Origin: Rhizobiales bacterium Ga0077537
GTDB taxonomy: Bacteria > Pseudomonadota > Alphaproteobacteria > Rhizobiales > Hyphomicrobiaceae
Assembly (NCBI GenBank): GCA_001464955.1
Contig: LNEM01000023.1
Span: forward strand, 62,001 to 126,000
Length of the DNA: 64,000 bases
Direction: 5' to 3'
Both the position numbers and the translations under genes were made by a program. The notes beneath the pieces are model-generated. The model ran no database searches, had not been told where the DNA came from, and saw only the letters and a list, made by a program, of their open reading frames with translations. Shown here one piece after another: positions 7,204 through 17,402 of this stretch (position 1 is the first letter of the stretch; each line of letters opens with the position of its first letter).

Positions 7204-9482
7204 GCCGCCCCACCGAATTGTGGACATCCTGGCAGTCCCTGGCGCGAAAGGTCCGCTCGAACCGGATCTGGCGCAATCCGCTCATGCGCTATGTCGCGCT
7301 CGCGCTCGCCGCCGCGCTCATGATGATCGCGGCCCTGTCGCCATTGGCCTCGGTGATGGTCGAGGGGTGGTCGCAGCGGGACCTCGAATTGCGCGCCCGC
7401 CTCGTGTTCCGCTCCATCCGCGACCAGGTTGCGACCGGGATGGCCGCCGATCTCGATCCGCAGCTCGTCCCGCGCTTCGAACGCCTCGCGGAGGACGAGC
7501 GCATTCTCGCGCTCGGCTATTGTACGGCCAAAGGCGAACTCCGCTACAGCACCAGGTTGCTGCCGAAGGCGGTGACGTGCCGGACCGTCCAACGCAACAA
7601 GAGCGACACGTTCGTGACTGTCAGGGACGGTGACGCGCGCATTCACGTCAGCGCGTTCCCGATCACGACCGGCACGACCAGCGGTCATCTGCTGGTCCTG
7701 CACGATCTCTCCTATATCGACGTTCGATCCGGGGAGGCCCGCCTCTATGCGATGCTGGCGCTCATCGGCGTAGCGACGGGTCTCGGCCTGCTCGCGACCG
7801 CGATCGTTCTCGGCCTGATGCGGACGTGGGCTCGATCGATCCACAATGCGATCGTCGAGGTGCAGGCCGGCAGCGGCGTTTCCGCGACGTTGCGGCGGAG
7901 CGACTTGCCGATCAGCCGCGAGGTGCACGCCGTCCTCGCCGAGGTTCGGCTCGAGCGGCGGTTCACGGAGGGCATCCATGTCGAATGGTCGCCCAGAACA
8001 CTGCATCTCCTGCTCCAGGAGGAATTGCCCGGCGCCGAGGTTCTCGTCGTTTCCAACCGGGAGCCCTACATCCACAATCACGAGAACGGCGCCATCAAGC
8101 TCCAGATCCCGGCGAGCGGTCTCGTCGCGGCGCTCGAGCCGGTGATGCGGGCCTGCGGGGGCGTGTGGATCGCACACGGCTCGGGAAGTGCTGACCGGGA
8201 GACCGTCGACCGAAACGACAGGCTGCGTGTGCCGCCCTCCAGTCCGACCTACACGCTGCGACGCATCTGGCTCACCGAGGAGGAGCAGGAAGGCTACTAC
8301 TACGGTCTTGCCAACGAGGGGCTCTGGCCGCTCTGCCACATCGCCTTCGTGCGCCCCGTGTTCCGGGAGGCGGACTGGGACCATTACGTCCGCATCAACG
8401 AGCGGTTCGCCGACGCCGTCGTCGCCGAGGCGACGACGGATGCGCCGATCGTGCTCGTGCAGGATTATCACTTCGCCTTGCTGCCGCGGATGATCCGAAA
8501 GCGGCTACCGAAGGCTACTGTCATCGCCTTCTGGCACATTCCCTGGCCGAACTCCGAGACGTTCAGTATCTGTCCGTGGCGGGAGGAGATCATCGACGGG
8601 CTCCTCGGCAGCACGATCCTCGGTTTCCATACGCAGTTCCACTGCAACAACTTCCTCGAGGCCGCGGACAGGTTCATGGAGAGCCGGATCGATCGCGAGT
8701 TCGCATCGGTCACCCTCGGTGGTCACGAAACTCTGGTCCGCCCCTATCCGATCTCGATCGAATGGCCGCCGGCTGCACTCGCAGATCAGGCGCCGGTGAC
8801 CGCGTGCCGCGAAGCGGTGCGGGAGCGCTTCTCTCTGTCGGCCGAGACGCGGATCGCCGTCGGCATCGAGCGGTTCGACTACACCAAGGGTATTCTCGAC
8901 CGGATCCGGGCCATCGATGACCTTCTGACACGGGATGCCGACTGGCGCGGAAAGCTCGTCTTCATCCAGGCTGCCGCCCCGACGCGCAGCAAGCTCGACG
9001 CCTACAGCACGTTGCAGGCCGAAGCGATGCAACTCGCCGAGGAAGTCAACGCGCGGCATGGCAACGACGGCTACAAGCCGATCCTCCTCAATATCCGGCA
9101 CCATGATCCGGCCGAGGTCTTCGAACTGTTCCGAGCAGCCGACATCTGCATCGTCTCGAGCCTTCACGACGGCATGAACCTCGTCGCCAAGGAGTTCGTT
9201 GCCGCCCGCGACGACGAACACGGCATTCTGGTTCTCTCGAGCTTCGCCGGCGCGTCGCGGGAACTCGGCGAAGCGTTGATCGTCAATCCCTACGATACGC
9301 GCGGGATGGCGAATGCGCTCAGGACTGCGCTCAACATGTCGGCCGACGAACAGCGAGACCGCATGCGGCTGATGCGCGATCTGGTGCGCCAGCGCAACGT
9401 CTACCGGTGGGCCGCGCAGATGCTTCTCGATGCCGCCCGGTTGCGGAGGCGCGAGACCATTGCCGCAGCCGACAGATCGTAA
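7200..9482 (+). CDS. otsA: Membrane-anchored trehalose-6-phosphate synthase (receptor-like N-terminus fused to GT20)
   Basis: 760 residues against ~470 for ordinary OtsA. Residues ~31-53 and ~182-204 are transmembrane segments enclosing a ~130-residue extracytoplasmic domain, followed by a HAMP-like helical linker. The GT20 catalytic domain starts near residue 279 ([11 protein letters not shown]). It includes [34 protein letters not shown] and [13 protein letters not shown], so UDP-glucose plus glucose 6-phosphate to trehalose 6-phosphate is the expected reaction. The usual N-terminal GGL loop is replaced by SGLV. The ATG overlaps the GH15 stop (ATGA). The sensor-like topology suggests synthesis controlled from outside the membrane (inference). 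Confidence 0.88.
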   Translation: MSRPTELWTSWQSLARKVRSNRIWRNPLMRYVALALAAALMMIAALSPLASVMVEGWSQRDLELRARLVFRSIRDQVATGMAADLDPQLVPRFERLAEDERILALGYCTAKGELRYSTRLLPKAVTCRTVQRNKSDTFVTVRDGDARIHVSAFPITTGTTSGHLLVLHDLSYIDVRSGEARLYAMLALIGVATGLGLLATAIVLGLMRTWARSIHNAIVEVQAGSGVSATLRRSDLPISREVHAVLAEVRLERRFTEGIHVEWSPRTLHLLLQEELPGAEVLVVSNREPYIHNHENGAIKLQIPASGLVAALEPVMRACGGVWIAHGSGSADRETVDRNDRLRVPPSSPTYTLRRIWLTEEEQEGYYYGLANEGLWPLCHIAFVRPVFREADWDHYVRINERFADAVVAEATTDAPIVLVQDYHFALLPRMIRKRLPKATVIAFWHIPWPNSETFSICPWREEIIDGLLGSTILGFHTQFHCNNFLEAADRFMESRIDREFASVTLGGHETLVRPYPISIEWPPAALADQAPVTACREAVRERFSLSAETRIAVGIERFDYTKGILDRIRAIDDLLTRDADWRGKLVFIQAAAPTRSKLDAYSTLQAEAMQLAEEVNARHGNDGYKPILLNIRHHDPAEVFELFRAADICIVSSLHDGMNLVAKEFVAARDDEHGILVLSSFAGASRELGEALIVNPYDTRGMANALRTALNMSADEQRDRMRLMRDLVRQRNVYRWAAQMLLDAARLRRRETIAAADRS

Positions 9483-9691
9483 ATTTGTTCGCCTGAAGCT
9501 CTTGATCCTGCACCAGACGTCGCACCGGCTGCGCGTCTTGCGTCGCCGAGCGCAGTGATGCCGAGGGCCGCTCTTCCGGCAGCGGCGTCCGCGACCGGTC
9601 CGCCAAGCGTCGCGTATCCGAGCTGGATGCCCTGCGGTCCGCATGCCTCGGCGCTTCCGAACCAGTCCACCAGCGACGCAGCGCCGGGAGC

Positions 9692-10630
9692 TTATAGGCC
9701 AAGCTCTTTGAGATACTTCATGACACCAGGGTGAATCCTGTGTCCGTCAGCACCCGCACGCGTGTTCTCGGGCGTCGTCTCGCGGGCCTGCGGCAAGCGT
9801 GTGGCCAGCAGGCTCTGCCCCTTGTGCAATGCCTTGGCCAGGCGATAGGCGACGTCGTCGGGCAGATCCGGTCGGGCGAGAATGAAGTTCCAGACGCCGA
9901 TCGTCTGGATCGGGTCCTTTTGGCCCACATAGGCGTCTGCCGGCACGGTCATCGGCTTCAGGAAGCCGTGCCGCGCGTTCACTTGCGAGACCTCGTCAGC
10001 GCTGAACCCGATGAAGCGGCCACCGGCTTCCATGACCCGCGTGAAGCCCGGCCAGCCGATCCCGCCGCCCCAGAACGCCGCTACCTCTCCAGAAAGAACG
10101 AGCTCTGGTCCATCACCGGCCTTCTTGAGAATCCGGGGCGCGAAGTCCGTGTCGCGGTCGAGGCCCAGCCCCTCCATGATGTAGCGGGCCATGATCGTCA
10201 GGCCCGAGGTCTGGGTGCCCCAGGCAACAGGCTTTCCGGTGAGATCTCGAACCGTTCGAGCCGGACTGTCCGCGCGCACGACGAACATTCCGGGACTGGA
10301 ATACATCGCGGAGATGACCTTGAGATCGACTGCGGCCATACCGATGCCGGCGAACGCCTCGTGCGCGGTGACACCCTGGACAAGCCCGATATCGGACGCG
10401 CCGCGCACCAAGAGCTCGATGTTCTCGCCACTCCCCTTTGTGCTCTCCGGCACGACATTCAGTGACGGCTCGATCTCATTGACGACCTCGGCCATGTTCG
10501 TCCCGAACAGTCGGAAGCCGCCGCCCTCCGTCGCCGTCGCGAGGCGCAGGGTCGTCTTCTCGGCATGGACCGGCAGCGCGAGCCCGATGGTGCAAAGTGC
10601 GAGCCAGGTCATGAGAGACCAGAGTTTCAT
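9692..10630 (-). CDS. TAXI-family TRAP transporter solute-binding protein (orphan)
   Basis: 312 residues with a cleavable signal peptide (hydrophobic stretch ending near LPVHAEK). The mature start TLRLATATEGGGFRLFG resembles the TAXI signature, followed by VVPESTKGSGENIELLVRGASDIGLVQG and a C-terminal helical lobe. TAXI proteins bind solutes in the periplasm and feed a TRAP permease of the fused QM type. No such permease is encoded in the window, so this receptor is an orphan here. The gene lies head-on to otsA with ~210 bases between. The next genes on this strand encode a diheme membrane protein and a dioxygenase-like protein. Ligand unknown; TAXI proteins commonly bind glutamate-like or other carboxylates. 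Confidence 0.88.
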   Translation of the reverse strand: MKLWSLMTWLALCTIGLALPVHAEKTTLRLATATEGGGFRLFGTNMAEVVNEIEPSLNVVPESTKGSGENIELLVRGASDIGLVQGVTAHEAFAGIGMAAVDLKVISAMYSSPGMFVVRADSPARTVRDLTGKPVAWGTQTSGLTIMARYIMEGLGLDRDTDFAPRILKKAGDGPELVLSGEVAAFWGGGIGWPGFTRVMEAGGRFIGFSADEVSQVNARHGFLKPMTVPADAYVGQKDPIQTIGVWNFILARPDLPDDVAYRLAKALHKGQSLLATRLPQARETTPENTRAGADGHRIHPGVMKYLKELGL

Positions 10631-10826
10631 GTCACGCTCCGAGAGCTGATGAGGTCGTGGATGTCCGGCGAGGAAAGGATTGGCGGAGAAGATCGAGGCC
10701 CGAACGCTGATGCAGAGTGCCGGGCCGGTCCAGGCGGTTGCGCGGCTGAGCGGGCACGCTGAAGGCCACGACCGTGCCTCACCGTGCCTGACCTCACATC
10801 TATCACCCAGAACTCCTGTCGATCGG

Positions 10827-11471
10827 TCACCGCTCCACCCCGGCCTGCTCGAGGCGCTTGCCTCTCCGGTTTCGCCAAACCTGAAGATCGGCGACCACTT
10901 TCAGCGTGGCGATGACCAGTAGCGCGCAAAGTGCGATCTTGGTGACGCTCTCCATGGTGCCCTGGATCAGGACGGCGTGGACGACAGTGCCGACGACGAT
11001 CACGACGACGAGGCCGGTGTGCATCATCAGCCATGTGCGTGGGCGGAGGCCGATCCGATCCCTGAGCGCCACCATCACCGCAACAGTGAAGATCGCCCAC
11101 ATGGCGATCACCCCCCAGTTCGAGAATGGCGTCGGTGAGGCGAACAGCAGCGCGTCGATGACGTCTGGCGGGCTCGTCACGTAAAGCCCCACGACGTGGA
11201 CGATGACGGCCACCACGATGGCTGAGCCGATCCACCGGTGCATGCGTCGCGCCTGGAAACGCGTGATCCCCGGCAGATAACCGCCGGCCAGGAGTGGCTG
11301 CACCAGCATCAACGCCATCGCCACGATACCGGCGAATCCGGCCGCGCCATAGACGGCGCTACGCCAGGCGAGCAGCGGGCTGGCGGCTGCGGCGACGAGC
11401 GGCGCCAGAACGGCGACGCCGAGAATCGACCAGATCAGGATCGGGCGGATGAGGGACACGGGGGCTGCCAC
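10827..11471 (-). CDS. Ferric-reductase-like / cytochrome b-type transmembrane protein
   Basis: 214 residues with about six transmembrane helices. Paired histidines sit in two helices (MHRWIGSAIVVAVIVHVV near residue 77 and LMMHTGLVVVIVVGTVVHAV near 150). Each pair is ~13-15 residues apart, as expected for two axially ligated b hemes. This fits the ferric reductase-like transmembrane domain (YedZ/MsrQ, cytochrome b561 type). No flavin or NAD domain is present, so it is only the membrane electron-transfer part. It begins 8 bases downstream of the dioxygenase-like gene and is almost certainly cotranscribed with it. The electron donor and acceptor are unknown. Confidence 0.78.
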   Translation of the reverse strand: MAAPVSLIRPILIWSILGVAVLAPLVAAAASPLLAWRSAVYGAAGFAGIVAMALMLVQPLLAGGYLPGITRFQARRMHRWIGSAIVVAVIVHVVGLYVTSPPDVIDALLFASPTPFSNWGVIAMWAIFTVAVMVALRDRIGLRPRTWLMMHTGLVVVIVVGTVVHAVLIQGTMESVTKIALCALLVIATLKVVADLQVWRNRRGKRLEQAGVER

Positions 11472-11479
11472 GCCGCCGA

Positions 11480-11968
11480 TCAGACAGGCTTCAGGACGAA
11501 ATGCGCTTCGAGAGCCTTTTGCTGGGCGCTGGCCATGACCGGACGCAGAAACACGGTCTCGAAGTCACCGCTGTCGTAGGCGAGGTGGCCGTGCGGCTGA
11601 CCAAAGGCCGGAACGATCTGCGGCATCTCCAGCCGGAACACGCCGTTCTCGTCGGTCAACGTTGCGCCGTGACTTTGGGGGTCGCGCTCATATCCCTCGG
11701 TCGTATGCGCCCAGATCTGAATGCGCTGGCCTTGTAGAGGCGCTCCATCACCGGCGCGACGGACGGTACCGGTCATCCAGAAGCCGCCACCGCCGATCTT
11801 GTCGACGATCGGCGCGCCCCGGCGATAATTGTTCGATCCGCCTCGCATGGATGGAGTGGGAGCGAGCCCCTGCGCACTGGCCGGAATGATGAGGCCGGGC
11901 ACGCCGGTCGAGATGGCGCAAGCACCGGCAGCGATCAGGTGGCGGCGGTTCATCAGCATGGAGGTCAT
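11480..11968 (-). CDS. Exported intradiol-dioxygenase-like protein
   Basis: 162 residues. The N-terminus (MNRRHLIAAGACAISTGVPGLIIPASAQG) has paired arginines, a hydrophobic core and an AxA-type cleavage site, consistent with Tat or Sec export. The mature part has the beta-sandwich core of intradiol dioxygenases: GTVRRAGDGAPLQGQRIQIWAH, GATLTDENGVFRLEM and a PHGHLAY motif. It is shorter than catechol dioxygenases (~250-300 residues). Possible metal ligands (EGYERD Tyr, PHGH histidines) are visible, but the full 2-His/2-Tyr set cannot be confirmed. Paired with the downstream diheme membrane protein in a two-gene operon. Function unknown; possibly a secreted redox or ring-cleaving enzyme. Confidence 0.7.
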   Translation of the reverse strand: MTSMLMNRRHLIAAGACAISTGVPGLIIPASAQGLAPTPSMRGGSNNYRRGAPIVDKIGGGGFWMTGTVRRAGDGAPLQGQRIQIWAHTTEGYERDPQSHGATLTDENGVFRLEMPQIVPAFGQPHGHLAYDSGDFETVFLRPVMASAQQKALEAHFVLKPV

Positions 11969-12429
11969 GTCACGTCCTCTCCGGCTCGGTTTCGTGCTCG
12001 TGTCGCTGGGCAGGGGCTGATGCTACGGCGCCCTGACAGGAAGATAGGGTCGACCGCGGTCAGGTCCATGACGCTGCCGAAGCCTTTGCCGTTGGTTGCC
12101 CTCACAGTTTTGTGAACTCATGAGCTGAGCGCAACGACGCGTGCCGGGCGATCGATCGGTGCTGTCCTTTTGAGCAGCGGACCAAGGTGATGCCGACGTG
12201 GGCAAGCGGAGTGACGCGAGTTCGCGGCGTGCTCTTTTCCGCATCGGCCACCAGATCGGCGAGGTTGGTTTTTTGGGCGTCTGGCGACGATCGCGCGATG
12301 AGAGGATACAGACACGCCAGCCTGCTGCTAGTCTGGCGCGCCCACGGGAACGGACGACACTCAGCGTCCGGCCATCGGTGCCAGACCTCGCCATCACGGC
12401 TTCTGCCGACGCCCACTATCGGAGCCCCC
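11969..12429. other. Intergenic region between divergent genes, no gene recognised
   Basis: 461 bases between the exported dioxygenase-like gene (minus) and the PLP enzyme gene (plus). It must contain both promoters. I see no convincing coding sequence on either strand. A short inverted repeat, CGCCAG at 12315-12320 and CTGGCG at 12333-12338, lies about 95 bases upstream of the PLP enzyme start and could be an operator, but no regulator gene is adjacent. Confidence 0.4.
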
Positions 12430-13443
12430 ATGAACCTCGCTCGCTTTCCGCGTGTCCGCCTCGGCCACATGCCCACACCGCTCGAGCCGATGGACAACCT
12501 GTCGAAGCATCTCGGCGGACCTCGCATCTGGGTGAAGCGCGACGACTGCACGGGTCTCTCGAGCGGTGGCAACAAGACGCGGAAGCTCGAGTTCCTGATG
12601 GCCGAGGCGCTGGCCCAGAAGGCCGACGTCGTCATCACACAGGGCGCGACGCAGTCGAATCATGCGAGGCAGACGGCGGCCGCTGCCGCCAAACTCGGCA
12701 TGGCGTGCATGATCCTCCTCGAGGATCGCACCGGCTACACGGACGAGGCCTACACCTTGAACGGCAACGTCCTGCTCGACCAGCTGCATGGGGCATCGAT
12801 CTCGAAGCGCAAGAGCGGCGCGGACATGCAGGCGGAGATGGAGAGCGTCGCTGCCGATCTCAGGAAGACGGGTGGACGCCCTTACGTGATCCCCGGCGGT
12901 GGTTCCACTGCGGTCGGAGCACTCGGCTATGTGAATTGCGCGATCGAGCTGCTCAATCAGGCCAATGAGATGGGCCTCAAGATCGACCTCCTTGTGCATG
13001 CGACGGGGAGCGCCGGGACTCAGGCCGGCCTCGTTGCGGGCCTCGTCGCGCTCAACAGCGGCATTCCCGTGCTTGGCATCGGCGTGCGTGCACCGAAGGA
13101 CCGCCAGGAGGCGAATGTGCTGGCGCTCGCCGAGAAGACCGCCGCGCACCTCGGTCTGGCGGGCATCATGAAGCGGGAGCATGTGGTCGCGAACTGCGAC
13201 TACGTCGGTCAGGGCTACGGCATCCCGACCGAGGGCATGGTGGAAGCCTTGAAGCTCGTCGCGCGAATGGAGGGCATCCTCCTCGATCCGGTCTACTCGG
13301 GGAAAGGCATGGCCGGCCTCATCGATCTCATCAAGAAGGGAGAGATGCGCGAGCACGAGAACATCGTGTTCCTTCACACCGGGGGCTCGGTCGGCCTCTT
13401 CGGCTACCCGACGGCGTTTGGACTTCAGGGCTATCAGGCGTGA
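12430..13443 (+). CDS. PLP-dependent D-cysteine desulfhydrase / L-cysteate sulfo-lyase family enzyme
   Basis: 337 residues of the fold-type II PLP family (ACC deaminase/DcyD/CuyA). The Schiff-base lysine lies in [13 protein letters not shown] near residue 50, followed by [18 protein letters not shown] and a C-terminal phosphate/serine site ([11 protein letters not shown]). The start at 12430 ([20 protein letters not shown]) is the family's normal N-terminus. DcyD converts D-cysteine to pyruvate, sulfide and ammonia; CuyA acts on L-cysteate to give pyruvate, sulfite and ammonia. The two are hard to separate by eye, and this sequence looks at least as CuyA-like as DcyD-like to me. No sulfite exporter or regulator is adjacent. 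Convergent with the PBP gene. Confidence 0.82.
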   Translation: MNLARFPRVRLGHMPTPLEPMDNLSKHLGGPRIWVKRDDCTGLSSGGNKTRKLEFLMAEALAQKADVVITQGATQSNHARQTAAAAAKLGMACMILLEDRTGYTDEAYTLNGNVLLDQLHGASISKRKSGADMQAEMESVAADLRKTGGRPYVIPGGGSTAVGALGYVNCAIELLNQANEMGLKIDLLVHATGSAGTQAGLVAGLVALNSGIPVLGIGVRAPKDRQEANVLALAEKTAAHLGLAGIMKREHVVANCDYVGQGYGIPTEGMVEALKLVARMEGILLDPVYSGKGMAGLIDLIKKGEMREHENIVFLHTGGSVGLFGYPTAFGLQGYQA

Positions 13444-13544
13444 TGACGAGGGCCCGGTTCAGACCAGCCTGAGACCCTCGCTCTGTCGGAGACGTGATCG
13501 GGGCGAAACCTGACGTCGGCGGCGGTCCACTCCCCGGCGCCGAG

Positions 13545-13563
13545 GAACCGTTCGCAACGGTTC
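13545..13563. terminator. Hairpin in convergent intergenic region (possible bidirectional terminator)
   Basis: Perfect 8-bp stem, GAACCGTT / AACGGTTC, with a CGC loop, roughly midway between the convergent PLP-enzyme and penicillin-binding-protein genes. There is no T-tract on either side, so intrinsic termination is uncertain. Confidence 0.3.
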
Positions 13564-13681
13564 TCCGGGTGGAGGCGGATGCGGCGCGCGCAGCCCGGCA
13601 TCCTCGCACCAAATGAAAAAGACTTGGCGACTGCGCTCGGATGGCTCCCCTCGCGCGGCGTCGCCCGCGTGGCATCCGGTG

Positions 13682-15934
13682 TCAGTCGTGCCCGGCGAGG
13701 GCATCGCGAATTCGCTTTGGGTCTAGCCGAGATACGGGCGACGGCTGCGCGGTCGACGGCCCTTTGGCCACGTCGGGCGGCATCTCCAGCGCGCGAAGAA
13801 ACAGGTCGGCATCGATGGGCTCGGTCGGCATGCGCCCGGCCTGGGGCGCTGGCGGCTTGACCTCTCTGACCGTGCCGTGGTCGGCCGTCGTGAACGCCCG
13901 GCTCTTGACCGCCATGCCGATCGCCGACGGCTGAGGGCGCGCGCTTTCCGCAACGGCGCCACCGACCCGGCTGGGGATGGTCTCGAGACGCCCGCCGTCG
14001 ATGGCAGGAAGGGCACGGGGCACGAGCCGGCCATGCGCACTCTCCATGACGTTGCGCCAGATCGTGGCGGGCAATCCTCCACCGGCAACCTTGTTCATTG
14101 CGCTGCCGTCGTCGTTTCCGAGCCAGACGGCGCCGATGAGATGGGCCGTGTAGCCGACGAACCAGGCGTCGCGAAAGTCCTGCGTCGTGCCAGTCTTGCC
14201 AGCGGCCTGATGGCGCGGGAAGACGGCCCGCCTGCCAGTGCCTGAAACGAGCGCCGCGTTGAGCATCGTATTGAGGCTGCCGATGTGGTCAGGAGCGACG
14301 ACCATCCGCGGCCGCCCCGGCGCGCGCTCGAACAGCACCTCTCCGTCCTTCGTCCGGATCCGGGTGAGGACGTGCGGTTCGACCGCCGTGCCGCCGGATG
14401 CCAGGGTGGCGTAGGCGCCCGAAATCTCGAGCAGCCCCACCTCCGAGGTACCGAGCGCCATGGACGCATCGGCGCGCAACGTCGAGCGGACGCCGAGTCG
14501 CCGCGCGACGGCCGCCACCTTTTCCGAGCCGACCTCCTGCTGCAGGCGAACCGCAACCGTGTTCACGGAATGCGCCAGCGCCTGCGTCAGCGTGATCGGC
14601 CCGCGAAACCGGCCATCCTCGTTGCGCGGACTCCACTGGCCGATGGAGATCGGGGCATCGACGACGGGTGTGTCCGGCCAGGCGCCGTTTTCGACGGCGG
14701 CGAGATAGACGAACGGCTTGAAAGCCGAACCCGGTTGCCGACGGGCCTTGACCGCGCGGTTGAACTGGCTCTCCGCAAAGGACCGCCCGCCGACCAGCGC
14801 GCGAATGCCCCCCGAGGTGTCGAGAATGACCATTGCCCCTTGTCCGGCGCGGGCGGCGATGCCGTCCCGCGCGAGGGTTTGCGCCAGCGTCGCCTGCGCG
14901 TGCTTCTGCACATCGGGATCGATCGTCGTCTCGATGACGAGTTCCCGTCCGCCGACGCTCGCGAGCGGTGGCATCTCGTCGAAGATGAAGTCGATGGCAT
15001 ATTCGAGCCCGCTCCCGCGCTGCCCAGTCTCCGCCTCGACGAAACGCACCGACTGCTGGTTCGAGGATGCCGCGGTTATCGGACTGATGAGTTTCGCCGC
15101 TGCCATGGCTCCGATGACGACGCGGGCGCGCGCACGGGCGTGTCCCGGATTGGCGAAGGGCGAGTATTTGGACGGCGCCTTGAGGAGCCCCGCGATGACG
15201 GCGCCCTCCGCAATAGAAACGTGCCGCGCCGACTTGTTGAAGAATCTCTTTGCCGCTGCCTCGACCCCATAGGCGCCACCACCGAAATAGACCCGGTTGA
15301 GATAGAGCTCCAGGATGTCCCGCTTGCTGAGCCGAAGCTCGAGCCAGACCGCGAGCACCAGTTCCTCGAGCTTGCGTGCCAGCGTCCGGTCGGTCGACAG
15401 GAAGAGGTTCTTTGCGAGCTGCTGCGTAAGGGTCGAACCACCCTGCATGGCCCGGCCAGCCCTGAGATTGGCGAGCGCGGCGCGGGCAAGACCGGTCGGA
15501 TCGACCCCGAAATGCGAGAAGAAGCGGCGATCCTCGATGGCGATCACCGCATCCACCAGATGGCGCGGCATGCGATCGACAGGAATGAAGTCGGCGTCGT
15601 TGCCACGCTCGGCGATCACCGAGCCGTCACGGCCCAGGATGCGCAGCGTCGGCCCCGCCTCGTTGGTGCGAAGCGAACGCGGATCGGGAAAGCGGATCGT
15701 GTAATGGATGAGCTGGACGGCAAACAGCAGCCCGCAGATCGCGATCGCATAGAACGGCGTGAGAAGGATAACCCGCTTGTACCAGGGCATCCGGCGCAGC
15801 CAGCCGCGGACGCCCGATTTGGCGCCGACAGCATCGCTGCCGCGAGCGGACGGCTCGCCGCTGCTGCCAGAAGACTGCACCGCTCCGTCCACGCCACCCC
15901 CACCGACACGCGACCGCACGGCTCCACCCGGCAC
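13682..15934 (-). CDS. Class A penicillin-binding protein (PBP1A-type bifunctional transglycosylase/transpeptidase)
   Basis: 750 residues. After a basic, Gly/Ser-rich cytoplasmic tail comes one transmembrane helix (~residues 54-76). The GT51 domain follows with [28 protein letters not shown] and the [13 protein letters not shown] helix. The transpeptidase domain carries SAFK (catalytic serine), SVN and [13 protein letters not shown]. It therefore polymerises and crosslinks peptidoglycan in the periplasm. The tail after KTG is short and no PASTA or OB insertion is obvious. Not in an operon with its neighbours; convergent with the PLP enzyme gene. Confidence 0.92.
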   Translation of the reverse strand: MPGGAVRSRVGGGGVDGAVQSSGSSGEPSARGSDAVGAKSGVRGWLRRMPWYKRVILLTPFYAIAICGLLFAVQLIHYTIRFPDPRSLRTNEAGPTLRILGRDGSVIAERGNDADFIPVDRMPRHLVDAVIAIEDRRFFSHFGVDPTGLARAALANLRAGRAMQGGSTLTQQLAKNLFLSTDRTLARKLEELVLAVWLELRLSKRDILELYLNRVYFGGGAYGVEAAAKRFFNKSARHVSIAEGAVIAGLLKAPSKYSPFANPGHARARARVVIGAMAAAKLISPITAASSNQQSVRFVEAETGQRGSGLEYAIDFIFDEMPPLASVGGRELVIETTIDPDVQKHAQATLAQTLARDGIAARAGQGAMVILDTSGGIRALVGGRSFAESQFNRAVKARRQPGSAFKPFVYLAAVENGAWPDTPVVDAPISIGQWSPRNEDGRFRGPITLTQALAHSVNTVAVRLQQEVGSEKVAAVARRLGVRSTLRADASMALGTSEVGLLEISGAYATLASGGTAVEPHVLTRIRTKDGEVLFERAPGRPRMVVAPDHIGSLNTMLNAALVSGTGRRAVFPRHQAAGKTGTTQDFRDAWFVGYTAHLIGAVWLGNDDGSAMNKVAGGGLPATIWRNVMESAHGRLVPRALPAIDGGRLETIPSRVGGAVAESARPQPSAIGMAVKSRAFTTADHGTVREVKPPAPQAGRMPTEPIDADLFLRALEMPPDVAKGPSTAQPSPVSRLDPKRIRDALAGHD

Positions 15935-16037
15935 GGTCCGAACGGTAAAATACGCGGGCCCCCGTTAAGGCGGCCTTAAGTCTGCGCGCGGAGGGTCCGG
16001 GCTGCTCCGATCACCGATATCGGCGCCGGAATTGCAC

Positions 16038-17297
16038 TCATCCGCGCTGTGCGACCCCTCCCATCGCGACGGAGCCGTCGGGGATCTGGCGTGGCAACAG
16101 CGAGACTGCAGCCAGGATGGCGGCGGCGGCCAGCGAGAGCACATAGAACAGCGTGTCGAACCCCCATCGGCCATGGATCCAGGCGATGAGCGGCAACGCG
16201 GCCGCCAGCACGCTGAAACTCACCACGTAGCGCACGCCGTAGACGGTCGCCCTGAGGTCCGACTTCGCCATTCGGCCAATCATGTAGTCGTTGATGGGGA
16301 TCTGCCCGAACGCACCGAGCATGAACCCGAGAGCGACCGCGAGGGCGGTCCAGTCGCTAAGCCCCGGCATCGCCGCGAAGAACACGAGTTGCAGCGCCGC
16401 TGCCCCCATGAACACGAGGCGAGGCCCGAGCGTGTCGAGGAGCCGGCCGACCACCAATTGCGCCATCGATGCGATGGCGAAGACGACGAACGCCATCCAG
16501 CCGACGAGCGTTGCCGAGCCGGCAATCCCCTGCAGCCGTTCATCGAAGACCTTGGGCAGCGCGAATGTGGTGGACTGGAAGACGAGGCTCGAAACGGCAG
16601 TCGTGAAGAACACGATGGCCGTCAGCCGAATGAGCGCGGCGCGTGCTTCGTCGCGTCCGCTGCTCGCGCTTGGTGGCACTGCGGCTGTCTGAGCCGGGGG
16701 TGACGTGGCGCGGAGCCGGCGCTTGTCGGCGGCGGCCCGGATATCGTCGCGCACATGCCACCAGTAGGCGAAGCCGATCAGCACCGAAATGACGCCCGGC
16801 ACGATGAATGCCGCCCGCCACCCGCCGTTGTCGATGAACCAGCCGGTGATCAGCGCCGCCGAGCCGACCCCGAGATTGCCCCAGACGCCGTTGATGCCGA
16901 TGGCCATGCCGGTCCCGGAGCCTTTTGCCCCGTCGACGACCATGGCGAGGCCCACGGGATGATAGATCGCCGCCAGCACCCCGACGACGAACAGAAGCAC
17001 ACCGATCTCGAACGGGGAGCGCGCAAAGCCGGTCGCGATCGCTGCGAGCCCGATCCCGATGAAGAACACCACCATCATGCCGTGCCGACTCCACTTGTCG
17101 GCAAGCCGACCGGCCGGCAGCGAGAAGAGCCCGAAGGCGACGAATCCCGGCATCGCGTAAGGAACGAGCTGCGCATAGGTGAGCCCCCACTCACGCGTGA
17201 GCGCCAGCGCCGCAACTGTCGCGAAGACCAGCGTGAACAGGTGGTCGAGAAAATGACCGATGTTGAGATAGAGAAAGCTCAGCCGATCGCGCGTCAT
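16038..17297 (-). CDS. MFS transporter
   Basis: 419 residues with about 12 hydrophobic helices in two halves joined by a charged, alanine/proline-rich loop near residues 190-225. The loop 2-3 motif GRLADKWSRHGMM is the major facilitator signature. The start MTRDRLSFLYLNIGHFLDHLF is typical of a subgroup related to fosmidomycin-resistance/sugar MFS proteins. Likely an inner-membrane exporter or importer; the substrate cannot be inferred. It is followed on the same strand by a glycosyltransferase gene ~140 bases from its neighbour's start, so they may be separate units. Confidence 0.85.
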   Translation of the reverse strand: MTRDRLSFLYLNIGHFLDHLFTLVFATVAALALTREWGLTYAQLVPYAMPGFVAFGLFSLPAGRLADKWSRHGMMVVFFIGIGLAAIATGFARSPFEIGVLLFVVGVLAAIYHPVGLAMVVDGAKGSGTGMAIGINGVWGNLGVGSAALITGWFIDNGGWRAAFIVPGVISVLIGFAYWWHVRDDIRAAADKRRLRATSPPAQTAAVPPSASSGRDEARAALIRLTAIVFFTTAVSSLVFQSTTFALPKVFDERLQGIAGSATLVGWMAFVVFAIASMAQLVVGRLLDTLGPRLVFMGAAALQLVFFAAMPGLSDWTALAVALGFMLGAFGQIPINDYMIGRMAKSDLRATVYGVRYVVSFSVLAAALPLIAWIHGRWGFDTLFYVLSLAAAAILAAVSLLPRQIPDGSVAMGGVAQRG

Positions 17298-17402
17298 GGG
17301 GTGGCCCTCCGGGTCCGGAAGGCAAAGGGTACATCAAACCGCCCATCCGCAAAGCGGGATTGCGGCCTCGGTCCGACTTACGCCGATGGCCGGTGGCGAC
17401 TC

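Noticed and set aside
9401-9670. 89-codon minus-strand frame between otsA and the TAXI gene
   Set aside because: Extends into otsA antisense and is Ala/Gly-rich without motif; treated as non-coding.
12102-12638. 178-codon minus-strand frame upstream of the PLP enzyme
   Set aside because: Overlaps the start of a well-supported gene and shows no recognisable motif or ribosome-binding site.
15965-15979. Palindrome TTAAGG-CGG-CCTTAA between the PBP and MFS genes as an operator
   Set aside because: Only six-base arms with no associated regulator; compatible with chance.
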